A DNA stretch of 64,000 nt from Bacteroidota bacterium (GCA_009909035.1 JAAAOB010000021.1:1-64000); one strand, 5' to 3'; positions 10,285 through 20,906 are shown, counted from the stretch's first letter. Notes: generated by a model from the sequence alone, not told the origin. Program-made: numbers and translations.

Positions 10285-11217
10285 TTGGATACGCCGTTAG
10301 CCATATTTTCCGGGAGAAGCAATATTGCACTCTCACGGGCCATAGCTGAAAATTACGGAACCAAACTTGGCGACATCACCATCAAGTCATTTTCTGATGG
10401 AGAACTTTATGCCAAGTATGAGCAGAGTATCCGCGGTGAAGATGTATTTGTGATTCAGTCAACGCCGCCCCCGGGCGACAATATCATGGAGCTGCTAATG
10501 CTTCTTGATGCTGCAAAGCGGGCGTCGGTGAAGCGTGTGACGGCGGTCATTCCCTATTTTGGCTATGCAAGGCAGGATCGTAAAGATCAGCCGCGCGTGT
10601 CGATCACATCCAAGCTGATAGCTAATATTTTGGTTGAAGCCGGTGCTGACAGGGTTCTGACGATGGATTTACATGCCGCGCAGATTCAGGGGTTTTTTGA
10701 TATCCCGATGGATCATTTATACGCAAGCCGGGTTTTTACAGAGCATTACCGTAAGAATCCCATTGAAAATCTTGCGGTGGTGGCTCCGGATGTGGGGAGT
10801 ATCAAAATGGCGCGCGCCTACTCCAAGCGGCTGGGAGCCAGTCTTGCGTTTATAGATAAGCGCAGGCCGAACCAGAACATCGCCGAGGTAATGAATATAA
10901 TTGGCGATGTTGAAGGAAAAAATGTTTTGATGGTCGATGATTTAATCGATACGGCAGGTACACTTACAAATGCGGCGGCTGCTTTAAAAGAGCGCGGCGC
11001 CCTGAGCATTCGGGCTGCCTCAACGCACCCGATACTTTCCGGGCCGGCATACCAGAGAATTGAAGATTCTCCTATTGATGAGCTGCTGGTTACCGACACG
11101 GTGCCGCTCAGAAAACCATCAGACAAAATTAAAGTTTTAAGCGTCGCCAATATCTTTGCAGAGGCGATAGAGCGTATCCATACAAACGATACGATAAGTG
11201 CACTTTTTGATGATTAA
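10285..11217 (+). CDS. prs: Ribose-phosphate pyrophosphokinase
   Basis: IFSGRSNIALSRAIAENYG, RQDRKDQPRVSITSKL, VLMVDDLIDTAGTL; TTG start. Confidence 0.96.
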   Translation: MDTPLAIFSGRSNIALSRAIAENYGTKLGDITIKSFSDGELYAKYEQSIRGEDVFVIQSTPPPGDNIMELLMLLDAAKRASVKRVTAVIPYFGYARQDRKDQPRVSITSKLIANILVEAGADRVLTMDLHAAQIQGFFDIPMDHLYASRVFTEHYRKNPIENLAVVAPDVGSIKMARAYSKRLGASLAFIDKRRPNQNIAEVMNIIGDVEGKNVLMVDDLIDTAGTLTNAAAALKERGALSIRAASTHPILSGPAYQRIEDSPIDELLVTDTVPLRKPSDKIKVLSVANIFAEAIERIHTNDTISALFDD

Positions 11218-11235
11218 TCAATAATTTAATAATCC

Positions 11236-11928
11236 ATGACGCAACCAGAAATATACCCATTAGAGGGAACCAAAAGAGAATCAGGCAGAAAAGAGTCCGA
11301 CAGGCTGCGTGAAGAACTTCGAATTCCTGCAGTTTTATACGGACCGAAAGTTGAAGAAAATGTCCACTTCTCGATTCTTGAAAGTGATTTGGAAAAAATC
11401 CTTTCCCGCAGCGAAACCAAGCTGCAGAAATTAACGGTTGACGGAAAAGAGTACCGTACGCTGTTAAAAGATGCTACATTCGACCCGGTGTCCGACCGTG
11501 CCCTCCATGCCGATTTTTACGTGCTGGAATCCGACATACCGGTTACGCTGAAAGTGCCGATTCGTGTTACGGGAACAGCGGTAGGGGTTCGAGATGGCGG
11601 TGGACGTGTGTTTCAGCCGCTGCGTATCGTCCGAATCCGTGTTCTGCCCGACAATATACCATCGCAGTTTGAGGTGGATATTACGGACCTCGATATAGGT
11701 GACAGTATCCACGTTGGAGATCTCGATATGGAAGAGGCAGAGGCGCTTGATGATCCCTCAAGAACAATTGTGACGATTGCACCGCCCAAGTCGGAAGCTC
11801 TGTTTACATCCTCCATTGCTGAAGAGGTTGCTGATGAAGCTGAAGAAGACGTTGAACTTGAAGAAGGTGAAGAGCTTGAAGAAGGCGAAGAGCCCGAAGA
11901 GGACGATAGCGAAGAGGACGAAAAGTAA
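11236..11928 (+). CDS. rplY: 50S ribosomal protein L25/Ctc, acidic C-terminal tail
   Basis: L25 fold (RIPAVLYGP), DLDIGDSIHVGDL, Glu-rich tail. Confidence 0.92.
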   Translation: MTQPEIYPLEGTKRESGRKESDRLREELRIPAVLYGPKVEENVHFSILESDLEKILSRSETKLQKLTVDGKEYRTLLKDATFDPVSDRALHADFYVLESDIPVTLKVPIRVTGTAVGVRDGGGRVFQPLRIVRIRVLPDNIPSQFEVDITDLDIGDSIHVGDLDMEEAEALDDPSRTIVTIAPPKSEALFTSSIAEEVADEAEEDVELEEGEELEEGEEPEEDDSEEDEK

Positions 11929-11954
11929 ACCGGTTCTCTCATAATTAACGATTT

Positions 11955-12512
11955 ATGCCGCTCATTGCCGGATTGGGAAACATCGGAGCAGAATACGACG
12001 GGACCCGCCATAATATTGGTTTCGAACTGGCAGACAAACTGGCCCGCACTCTATCTGTTTCATTCAAAACGGGTAGCGGGCCTTTTTTGATTGCGGAAGG
12101 TTCATATAAAGGATCCAATGTATCCATTATAAAACCGACAACGCTCATGAACCTCAGCGGCCGGGCTATCACAAGCGCGCTCGCTTCCACGGGTAGCCGG
12201 TTGGAAGAGTGCCTGGTCTGCTACGACGATATCAACCTGCCACCGGGCAAGATCAGGCTCCGGCCGTCGGGGAGTGCAGGTGGCCACAATGGAATCCAAA
12301 ACATTATTGATCGACTGCAAACGCGGGATTTTCCACGGCTTCGAATCGGTATTGGCGACGATTTTTCAAGAGGCCGCCAGGCGGATTATGTGTTAAACCG
12401 TTTTAGTAAAGATCAACGACCACGAATTGAAGAAGCACTGGAGGCGTCGGAGGAGGCCGTGTTTACCTTCTTGAGAGGCGGTATAGAACAGGCTATGAAC
12501 CGTCATAATTGA
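11955..12512 (+). CDS. pth: Peptidyl-tRNA hydrolase
   Basis: GLGNIGAEYDGTRHNIGFELAD; KPTTLMNLSG; SAGGHNGIQNII. Confidence 0.96.
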   Translation: MPLIAGLGNIGAEYDGTRHNIGFELADKLARTLSVSFKTGSGPFLIAEGSYKGSNVSIIKPTTLMNLSGRAITSALASTGSRLEECLVCYDDINLPPGKIRLRPSGSAGGHNGIQNIIDRLQTRDFPRLRIGIGDDFSRGRQADYVLNRFSKDQRPRIEEALEASEEAVFTFLRGGIEQAMNRHN

Positions 12513-12572
12513 CGGCAGGGGTGGCTCGTGCCGGATCGTTGATCCGCTGCAATTTAATTTCAGAACATATGA

Positions 12573-13241
12573 ATGGATAAGATGGATATTTTCAAGCTGA
12601 TATATGAACACGATTTGCGTCTCGATCAGCTGAAGGAGCGGCACACCGACCGGAGCATCCAGGATGTATCATCGTCGCTTGAAGATTTCCTTAAACCCGA
12701 CCTCACCTACTCAAAATTCTATTTCACCGGCACGCGAATTCACGATGAGCAGTTTGGCCTGAACACGTTGAACCACTATTCCAAGGTGATGGAATCCATT
12801 GCGGAGGCATTAAAGAGATACAGGATTCACACAAACGGGACCTACAGTCAACTTAGTGAGGCTGTGGAGCATGCAGAGATTGGTACGCCCATCATACTAT
12901 CAGAAAATGAGACTGTTACGTGGGATGTTGAGGAGCTGACCATTGATTCTGCCAGCAATGTCGGCCATAAGAAAGAAGCGATAGCTGAGCTTTTGAAAAC
13001 CGAGGATCTGTTGCTGTACAAGGAGCCGGCACACAACGGGTTTGATCTGCATCTCTTTTCCAGGGATAATATCTATCGAGATTTTTTCTATCCCTTGAAG
13101 AAACTTGTCAGCACTGATTTTCGGTTTTTCAGCATCAACGGGAAGAGGATCCGATCAGAGCGGAAGTTCTATTTTGAAACCTGGACGCTGGACCGGCCGC
13201 CGCATGGGGCCGAAGAGGTCTTTAAGCAGACGGTGTTGTAG
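12573..13241 (+). CDS. Hypothetical protein (222 aa)
   Basis: Full ORF with sensible codon usage; no recognised motif. Confidence 0.6.
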   Translation: MDKMDIFKLIYEHDLRLDQLKERHTDRSIQDVSSSLEDFLKPDLTYSKFYFTGTRIHDEQFGLNTLNHYSKVMESIAEALKRYRIHTNGTYSQLSEAVEHAEIGTPIILSENETVTWDVEELTIDSASNVGHKKEAIAELLKTEDLLLYKEPAHNGFDLHLFSRDNIYRDFFYPLKKLVSTDFRFFSINGKRIRSERKFYFETWTLDRPPHGAEEVFKQTVL

Positions 13242-13272
13242 GGTGATTTTGGAAATGCCCTGATCCACCCTG

Positions 13273-14481
13273 CTACTGCGATTTCGCTATCTCATCTGTA
13301 ATTGCATCGCCAATGGCCAGGCCGGCTGTTGCTGCCGGGCTCGGGGCATTTAAAACATGCACCTGGTTGTCGTTTTTTTCAATCCAGAAATCGTCTAATA
13401 TCTCACCATTTTCCTGAAGCGCCATGGCACGAACACCGGCGGGAGACGGCTTGATATCCTCTAATTGAATGGAGGGAATTAACTTCTGCAGGTTCTTTAA
13501 AAAAGCACGTTTGGAAAAGGAGCGATAGTACTCGTCAATCCCGCGCCGCCAATGCTGCCTGGCCAGCTTCCAAAATCCCGGAAAATTAACCGTCTCGATG
13601 GTATCCTTCAGGTTGAAGGAGCTCTTTTCGTACCCTTCCCGGTTAAACGCAAAAACGGCGTTCGGCCCGCATTCAACTCCGCCAAGAGCCATTCGCGTAA
13701 AATGAACGCCCAGAAATGGGAAATCGGGATTTGGCAACGGGTAGACCAGGCCGTTTACTTTGTGCACCGCCTGCTCTTTTAATTCGTAATATTCCCCGCG
13801 GAACGGCACAATCTGTATTTGGGGATCCAGGCCGGAAGATTTTGCAACCAAATCGCTCTGCAGGCCGGCGCAGTTTACCAGGTGCCCGGCGCTGTACGAG
13901 TCGGTTTCTGTATCAACCCGGAGGGCCCCACTGGTTGAATAGGTTCCGGTTACTTTTTGATCGTAGAGTATCTGCTGGCCTGCAGTCTGTATAAGCTCAT
14001 CCAGTTTTTGGCATACGCCGCGGTAGTCTACAATACCTGAACAGGGGACGTGAATCGCCTCGATTCCCGCCACGTAGGGTTCAATCTGGCCCAGGCGTTT
14101 TTCGTCAATCAGTTCAATACCCTCAATCTGATTTTCAAGCCCCCGTTCGTAGATAGCCCTGAGCCTGGGCAGTTCCTGCTGTTCAGTGGCTACAATCACT
14201 TTTCCGCATACCTCGTGCTCAATACCATATGTTTCACAAAAAGCAACGAGCTGATGCCTGCCGTCCACACAGTTCTTAGCTTTGTAAGATCCCGGTGTGT
14301 AGTAGATTCCGGAATGTATCACGCCAGAATTTCTGCCGGTTTGATGCATTGCGGGTCCGGCCTCTTTTTCCAGTACCAAGAGAGTGGCATCGGGATACCG
14401 AAGTGTGAGCTTCCAGGCGGTGGAGAGTCCCACAATACCGGCTCCGATAATAATAAAATCGAACTGTTTTGTCCTGTCCAT
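13273..14481 (-). CDS. lhgO: L-2-hydroxyglutarate oxidase (FAD-dependent)
   Basis: DFIIIGAGIVGLSTAWKL, TGRNSGVIHSGIYYTPGSYKAKNCVDG, PSPAATAGLAIG. Confidence 0.93.
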   Translation of the reverse strand: MDRTKQFDFIIIGAGIVGLSTAWKLTLRYPDATLLVLEKEAGPAMHQTGRNSGVIHSGIYYTPGSYKAKNCVDGRHQLVAFCETYGIEHEVCGKVIVATEQQELPRLRAIYERGLENQIEGIELIDEKRLGQIEPYVAGIEAIHVPCSGIVDYRGVCQKLDELIQTAGQQILYDQKVTGTYSTSGALRVDTETDSYSAGHLVNCAGLQSDLVAKSSGLDPQIQIVPFRGEYYELKEQAVHKVNGLVYPLPNPDFPFLGVHFTRMALGGVECGPNAVFAFNREGYEKSSFNLKDTIETVNFPGFWKLARQHWRRGIDEYYRSFSKRAFLKNLQKLIPSIQLEDIKPSPAGVRAMALQENGEILDDFWIEKNDNQVHVLNAPSPAATAGLAIGDAITDEIAKSQ

Positions 14482-14650
14482 AGATCTTTTTTCTGAATCC
14501 GTGAAAGATAGAAGAACTTAAATGAGGGTACAAATTCCTGTTTTAAATAATTTCGGGTACTAAACGAATGACGTTTTGCATTGAATCCTAAGTGGTTTAA
14601 TTCCGATGCTGTCCAAAAAGAGCGCGGTATTGCAAAAAAATTATCTATTT

Positions 14651-14690
14651 CGTCATCCCGGACCCCGATCCGGGATCTCCTAATCATATC
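14651..14690. repeat. Palindromic intergenic element containing CGTCATCCCGGACCCCGATCCGGGATCTCC
   Basis: TCCCGGA...TCCGGGA inverted repeat; recognised as a widespread intergenic palindrome type. Confidence 0.55.
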
Positions 14691-14981
14691 AAAGGATGGG
14701 GATCCCGCATTCCCATGGGAGAAGGGGGGAGACGGCTGTCGGGAGTGCAGGCTCTGCCCCGAGGTAGTTCATTGCTGAAAGAGATGACATAATTGGCAGA
14801 GAGCAGTTTCAAAATAAAAAAAACCCGGCAGATCCCTTCAAACAAACAAATTGAGTGTGAATGACCTGCAGACGATGTTTATTTAAAAAAAATGCGCCAT
14901 TCCTGAAGAAATATTGTGAGATTAATAGTAGTATTATAGATTGATAATCACGTCTGCTGGTGAAAACAAAGTCATAAAAAA

Positions 14982-17900
14982 ATGAAAAATTTTAAAAGTA
15001 GTTCAAATCATGCAGTAAAAAGTCATTTGCCAATAATTATTTGCATTGTTCTTGTCATAGGGTTGGCTGCTGCGGCAGTACCTCCGGTGGGAGCCCAGGT
15101 TAATCCGGAAGATCCGTTCAGAGGCAATTACCTGCTGGGTGAAAATGCCGAAATCGTTGTTGTTGACGGAGGAAACGGAACGGCGTCTATCAGAATCATC
15201 GATGCCGGCGGCGATGTAACCACCGGTGGAATCACCGAGGTCGTCAATCAGTCAGTCCCGGCTCGCTGGGGTATACACGGAGATACCGAACAAGTGGATA
15301 TTGCCAGGGGAGATTTTAACAACGACGGGTTTGATGAGTTCATAGGCGTTTGGCCGGGGCCTGACAGTACCATTACGCTGTACCTCCCAGAAATTAATCC
15401 AGCGTCTTTTGGATGGTCCAACGCCATTCAAAAGAGTCTCCAGGATGATGGATTCCCAAAATTAAAGGAAGAAGATACATTCCCGTTAAGGGGATGGATA
15501 CGCATGGTAACCGGGCAGTTTGACGATGACAATGAGCCCGAGTTTGTCGTCGCTTACTGGGCAGAAACCGGAGATCCCGATGGAGGACCTATACAAATTA
15601 TCCTCTATGACACGGATGGAACGTTAATGCCGCAGCCACGAGCAGATATTGCCAATCGCAAACTCAGCCCGTTTATAGCCGATGGAGAGCGAAACTTAAG
15701 ACAGAGCAGCCGTTTTGATTTAGCCACAGGTGACTTTGACAAAGATGGTACAGATGAGATCGTTTTGATTTATGTTGAACCCGGGCCCGGTACAGACAAT
15801 GTTGGTTGGAAGTTGTCCGCCTCCTTGTATGATGTCCAAAATGGAGAACTTGTGGAAACGTTTAATGCACCGGTAACCAACAGCTCCGGTAGTACAATTG
15901 AATTTGCGGGCAACTTCAATGAGTTTGTACAGCGTTTGTCTGTAACCACTGGAGATTTTGATGGGGATTTAAAAGACGACATTGCGCTGGCCTGGGATAA
16001 GGGAAAAACCAATGAAGCGATATTTGGACTTGCTCTTTACACTATTGAAGTACGTACGGGCCTGAATTCCATCACAACCAAAGACCGGCAAACCGAGGGG
16101 GGCTGGAGCGGCAGGGGGCAAAACGGATTCCCGCTTTCGGTTATCGGAAAAGATGTGAATCTTGACGGACCCGATGAAATCCTGGTTTACTATCGTAATG
16201 CAGTGCGCATCTTTGAGCCGGATACAAGTCTCACTATTAATGGCAGTGTTGAACTGATATCAATAAATACTACAGAGAACCGGCAATACCATCGGGCCAT
16301 TGCTTTAACCGACGTAGATATTTCCGACAGCGATTCGTTGAGAATGGAAGCTGTAACGTTAGATGACAGCGGCATCAAAGTTTGGCAAAACAGCACGGAT
16401 ACCGACGATTTCAACATTGCGGGCACCGGCAGTGAGTTTACGGCAAGTGCCGCAATCGGCGGACTTGCCATGGCTACAGGTGATTTTGACGGGGATGCGG
16501 TTCGCCTCGGGCCCCCGGTGCGCCAAACCGTAACGGACATTACACAGCCGCTGGTGGTCCTGAATGCTCCGCCAATCCATTTCGATATTATAGATGGTAC
16601 GACGTATGACATCAATGAATGCTTCAGTGGTGACTTTAGAATTAATTGTGAACACCGCTCGATTTACGAAAATGCCAGCAGTTCGGAAACCGAAGTAACT
16701 ACCCAAATCAGCTCCGACTGGGGTGTATCCCAATCCATTGAAGCGGAGGTGGGAGCCGGTTTCAAATACGTACAGGCCAGTGTGAAAGGGTCATTAAGCC
16801 GTAGATACGGCGAGGGTTTTTCAAATGTGGAGGGATCGACGGAAACGGTGACGGTAAACGTAACGTCCGATGCCATTGAAGACGACCGCATTTACGCAAC
16901 CATCTCCAATTACGATATCCTGGAGTACCCGGTATACGCCGATAATGCCCGTGAAGGCAGTGTGGTTGCCGTTGTACCAAAACTAAAAGGGGTTGAGAGC
17001 CTGCAAAATACCTGGCTGGGGAGTAAAAGCGGAAATGCACGGCAGTATATACCGGATCACGAAGTTGGCAATATTCTGTCCTACAAAGAAACTGCAGAAC
17101 TGCCAAATGGAGCCGAATTTTTTGGTGTTGGCGGTTTTACAGGAGGCAGCGCTGATACCTGGGAGCTCTCGGGCACGGCTACCCAAACCTGGGAGCTTCG
17201 TTTCAGTTCTGAAAGCATCACACAAAGAGAGCAGTCGGCTTTTCAGCAGGTCTCCAGGTCACTCGAGGCAAATGTAAGTGGTGGATTCGGTCCGTTCCAG
17301 GCAAGTTTAACGGGAAAGGTCTCGGACGAATACAACAACGAGCAAATCTCCACCCATAAAACCACGGTCGGCAATGAAAGTGCGCTGCTGGTAGAGTTTG
17401 GCACCATCGACGCTTCCATTCTCGGTAACAAGACATACACGGTGTCCCCTTTTGTTTACTGGGATTCGAACGGAGCTTTGGTGTTGGATTACGCGGTATC
17501 ACCCGATGTAAGTGCGGGTGTGCCTTCCTGGTGGGAAGAAAATTATGGAGGTCAGCCGGATCTGACCATGAACCTGCCCTGGAAATACGACCAGGAAAAA
17601 GGCATTGGCAGCACCAATCCGGAAGTTCAAAAAGAAGAAACAAGGGATATCGTTTTTGACCCGCTGCTTCCTGAACCGGGCGAAACCGTTACCATCAGTG
17701 CACGAATTCAAAACTACAGCCTGCTTGATAATTTTAGTCCTGTTACGGTAAAATTTTACCTGGGTGATCCCCGGAATGGCGGAACCCTTCTGGAGGATGA
17801 AAATGGCACCAGCGAGTTCGAAATTCCATCCATCATTGCCAGAAGCAGTCAAATTGTAACTCTCGAAGGCTGGGTAATGCCCGAGGGGTTAAACGACGAC

Positions 17901-18299
17901 TCAAAAATATATGTGGTCATTGATGACGCAAATTCTATACAGGAAATACATGAAGACAACAATATTGGGTGGGCACTGGTAAATCCGAATTTGGGTATGG
18001 TGACGTCGAATGAAGAAGATTTAACGGAATCGCCTAAAAAGCATAGCCTCTACCAGAATTATCCCAATCCCTTCAATCCAACAACCACCATTGGGTTTGA
18101 ATTGAGCAAACCGGCGAATGTGCGCCTTGAGATATATGATGTGATGGGCCGAAATGTCGCTGTACTGGTTGATTCCCGGATGAGCCCCGGGTCTCACGAG
18201 GTTCGTTTTGATGCTTCTGCTTTATCCAGCGGAATCTATTTCTACCGCCTGCAAACGGGGGATGCTGTACTTTCAAGAAAAATGGTACTTCTGAAATAG
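14982..18299 (+). CDS. Secreted FG-GAP/VCBS-repeat protein with duplicated Ser/Thr-rich module, CARDB domain and T9SS type A sorting tail
   Basis: DFNNDGFDEF, DFDKDGTDEI, DFDGDLKDDIALA repeats; CARDB-like FDPLLPEPGETVTISARIQNYS; YQNYPNPFNPTTTIGFEL...GIYFYRLQTGDAVLSRKMVLLK. Confidence 0.85.
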   Translation: MKNFKSSSNHAVKSHLPIIICIVLVIGLAAAAVPPVGAQVNPEDPFRGNYLLGENAEIVVVDGGNGTASIRIIDAGGDVTTGGITEVVNQSVPARWGIHGDTEQVDIARGDFNNDGFDEFIGVWPGPDSTITLYLPEINPASFGWSNAIQKSLQDDGFPKLKEEDTFPLRGWIRMVTGQFDDDNEPEFVVAYWAETGDPDGGPIQIILYDTDGTLMPQPRADIANRKLSPFIADGERNLRQSSRFDLATGDFDKDGTDEIVLIYVEPGPGTDNVGWKLSASLYDVQNGELVETFNAPVTNSSGSTIEFAGNFNEFVQRLSVTTGDFDGDLKDDIALAWDKGKTNEAIFGLALYTIEVRTGLNSITTKDRQTEGGWSGRGQNGFPLSVIGKDVNLDGPDEILVYYRNAVRIFEPDTSLTINGSVELISINTTENRQYHRAIALTDVDISDSDSLRMEAVTLDDSGIKVWQNSTDTDDFNIAGTGSEFTASAAIGGLAMATGDFDGDAVRLGPPVRQTVTDITQPLVVLNAPPIHFDIIDGTTYDINECFSGDFRINCEHRSIYENASSSETEVTTQISSDWGVSQSIEAEVGAGFKYVQASVKGSLSRRYGEGFSNVEGSTETVTVNVTSDAIEDDRIYATISNYDILEYPVYADNAREGSVVAVVPKLKGVESLQNTWLGSKSGNARQYIPDHEVGNILSYKETAELPNGAEFFGVGGFTGGSADTWELSGTATQTWELRFSSESITQREQSAFQQVSRSLEANVSGGFGPFQASLTGKVSDEYNNEQISTHKTTVGNESALLVEFGTIDASILGNKTYTVSPFVYWDSNGALVLDYAVSPDVSAGVPSWWEENYGGQPDLTMNLPWKYDQEKGIGSTNPEVQKEETRDIVFDPLLPEPGETVTISARIQNYSLLDNFSPVTVKFYLGDPRNGGTLLEDENGTSEFEIPSIIARSSQIVTLEGWVMPEGLNDDSKIYVVIDDANSIQEIHEDNNIGWALVNPNLGMVTSNEEDLTESPKKHSLYQNYPNPFNPTTTIGFELSKPANVRLEIYDVMGRNVAVLVDSRMSPGSHEVRFDASALSSGIYFYRLQTGDAVLSRKMVLLK

Positions 18300-18522
18300 A
18301 AACCATGACCCGTCCCGCGACTGCTTTGCAGAAGCCTTCGGGAATGTAAACCGATGGCAAGAAGAGCAGAGGGTACTCTCTGTGATACAAACGTTTTGAA
18401 CAGGTAGTACTTTCGTTGTTTGAATGAAGTGCGAATTTCACGAAAAACCCTTATCTTTACGTGCTAAGCCGGGGATGATTTGATGTCACTTCCGGTTTGA
18501 TGAACAACCAGTTGAGGATAAA

Positions 18523-19080
18523 ATGATGGGTATAATCAATAAATTACAGATTCTTTTGCTCGGTCTTCTTCTTATGGCAGGCGGGTGCTCGCAGGAGAAT
18601 GAAGAGGTGCAGGAACAGGAAACGGCGGCTGACGTCCCTGAAATGGAGAATACTGAACATGCTGAGTTGATTCAAAATGCGTCATTTACAGACCTTGAGG
18701 GGAACACGGTTGAACTCAGTGAATTTGAAGGAAAGCTTGTACTGATCGATTTCTGGGAATCGTGGTGTGGACCCTGCCTTCAGGTATTTCCTTCCATGCA
18801 GGAGCTGCGGGAAGAGTACCCGGACGAATTTGAGGTGCTTGCTGTAACCGTTGGTCTGACGGAAGGGCCTGAGGAGGCAAAAGCGTTTGTCGAAGAGAAC
18901 GATTACGATTTTACGTGGCTCTATGATGAAAACGGGTTGTTTGAAAAGCTTGGCGGCCGTGGAATTCCATTTAAGGTGTACGTAAATCCCGACGGAGAGC
19001 TCATGGAGATTGAAATGGGGTCCCGTGGAAGAGAGGGAGATTACAACTCCACTAAATCAAAAATTGAGAAATTTTTCTGA
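18523..19080 (+). CDS. TlpA-like thioredoxin-family lipoprotein
   Basis: Lipobox LLLMAGGCSQ; IDFWESWCGPCLQVFPSMQEL. Confidence 0.9.
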   Translation: MMGIINKLQILLLGLLLMAGGCSQENEEVQEQETAADVPEMENTEHAELIQNASFTDLEGNTVELSEFEGKLVLIDFWESWCGPCLQVFPSMQELREEYPDEFEVLAVTVGLTEGPEEAKAFVEENDYDFTWLYDENGLFEKLGGRGIPFKVYVNPDGELMEIEMGSRGREGDYNSTKSKIEKFF

Positions 19081-19331
19081 TCAACCGCTGGCCGGTACAG
19101 TTGATGAATGGTTTGCGTATCGCTACCGGCTGCGTCTGTAGATTCATTATCCGGTTGATGTCATGTGCCGGAGCTTATGAAGTACACTGTTTTCACATGG
19201 TTCAACATATCGCTAGCCTTGAACACTTTTATTTAAAAAACTCCGTGCTGACGACGGTACGGGTGAACAATATACCAAAAGTTGCTGTTAGAGACGGTAA
19301 CTTGTAAAACTAAACGATCAAAAGATTATAA

Positions 19332-20633
19332 ATGGAAAAGGAAGTAGAAAAATTACCGTACAAAGTAAAAGATATAACGCAGGCAAAATTTGGCCGCCAG
19401 GAAATTCGCCTGGCAGAAGCTGAAATGCCCGGCCTGATGGCCACTCGCGAAGAGTTTGGTGAATCGAAGCCGCTGAAGGGTGCCCGAATTGCGGGTTGTC
19501 TCCACATGACGGTTCAAACCGCCGTGTTAATTGAAACACTTGTTGAGCTGGGAGCGGAAGTGCAGTGGTCTTCATGTAATATCTACTCTACGCAGGATCA
19601 CGCGGCTGCAGCGATTGCAGAGAGCGGCGTGCCGGTCTACGCCTGGAAAGGAATGAATGAGGAGGAGTACGACTGGTGCATCGAACAGACGCTGTTTTTT
19701 GAGGATGGCAAACCGCTGAATATGATCCTGGATGATGGCGGAGACCTGACCAACTTAGTGCTGGATAAATATCCTGAACTGGCGCAGAACATTCGCGGAA
19801 TTTCTGAAGAGACGACCACAGGAGTACTTCGCCTCTATGAGCGGATGAAAAATGGGACACTGACGATTCCCGCGATCAATGTGAATGACTCCGTGACCAA
19901 ATCGAAGTTTGATAATAAATATGGGTGCCGCGAATCGTGTGCAGACGCAATCCGCCGCGCCACGGATGTGATGATGGCTGGTAAAGTGGCTGTTGTGGCC
20001 GGATACGGCGATGTAGGTAAAGGATCTGCTGCTTCACTGCGAGGTGCCGGTGCACGTGTTATTGTAACCGAAATCGACCCTATTTGCGCGCTGCAGGCTG
20101 CAATGGACGGCTACGAAGTTCAAAAAATGAGCAGTGCCGTACAAGAGGCTGATATCGTGGTAACAGCGACCGGTAATAAAGACATTCTTACAGAAGAGCA
20201 CTTCCGCTCCATGAAAGATAAAGCCATCGTTGGGAATATTGGTCATTTCGACAACGAAATCGACGTTAAATGGCTGAAAGCCAACACCGAAGAAGAGAAC
20301 ATTAAGCCACAGGTCGACCTGTTTCGTTTTGAAGATGGTAAAGAGGTTATCCTTCTTTCACAGGGTCGCCTGATGAATCTCGGGAATGCTACAGGCCATC
20401 CAAGTTTCGTGATGAGCAACAGCTTCACGAATCAAACCATGGCGCAAATTGCACTCTGGAACGAGGAGTTTGAGGTAGACGTACACGTTCTGCCAAAACA
20501 CCTGGATGAAAAAGTAGCCCGGCTGCACCTGCAGAAAATTGGTGTTGAGCTTGAAGAACTTTCCGAGGAACAGTCCGACTATATCGGAGTTCCAAAAGAG
20601 GGTCCCTACAAGCCGGAGCACTACCGCTACTAA
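19332..20633 (+). CDS. ahcY: Adenosylhomocysteinase
   Basis: [51 protein letters not shown]-term [18 protein letters not shown]. Confidence 0.97.
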   Translation: MEKEVEKLPYKVKDITQAKFGRQEIRLAEAEMPGLMATREEFGESKPLKGARIAGCLHMTVQTAVLIETLVELGAEVQWSSCNIYSTQDHAAAAIAESGVPVYAWKGMNEEEYDWCIEQTLFFEDGKPLNMILDDGGDLTNLVLDKYPELAQNIRGISEETTTGVLRLYERMKNGTLTIPAINVNDSVTKSKFDNKYGCRESCADAIRRATDVMMAGKVAVVAGYGDVGKGSAASLRGAGARVIVTEIDPICALQAAMDGYEVQKMSSAVQEADIVVTATGNKDILTEEHFRSMKDKAIVGNIGHFDNEIDVKWLKANTEEENIKPQVDLFRFEDGKEVILLSQGRLMNLGNATGHPSFVMSNSFTNQTMAQIALWNEEFEVDVHVLPKHLDEKVARLHLQKIGVELEELSEEQSDYIGVPKEGPYKPEHYRY

Positions 20634-20661
20634 AACGGTGACATTTTTTTAAAACATTCAG

Positions 20662-20693
20662 AACCAGCCCACACTACCGGGCTGGTTTTTTTT
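20662..20693 (+). terminator. Rho-independent terminator of ahcY
   Basis: AACCAGCCC-acactacc-GGGCTGGTT followed by T tract. Confidence 0.9.
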
Positions 20694-20827
20694 GTGAATT
20701 GAACTTCGGCCGCCTGCGATGTGGAGGATCAACTGCGGGTCGTTTGAGTCGTATGGCCGCATGGACTCAGAAATTGTAAACATCGCAACATGACGAGTGT
20801 TATGTCAACAATACGTTGTCGTATACA

Positions 20828-20906
20828 AGTCATCGGATGAGTCAACGATGAATGACATTTTAATTCATAATGACTTGATTTTTCAGAAACAACTCATCCG
20901 ATGACT
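20828..20906. repeat. Inverted pair of 15-bp AGTCATCGGATGAGT / ACTCATCCGATGACT sites upstream of an MFS gene
   Basis: Copies at 20828-20842 and 20892-20906, exact reverse complements. Confidence 0.8.

Noticed and set aside
17218-17643. Minus-strand ORFs within the FG-GAP protein gene
   Set aside because: Shadow ORFs with no family features.
19081-19331. SAH/SAM riboswitch upstream of ahcY
   Set aside because: Looked for conserved SAH/SAM aptamer cores; none recognisable by eye.
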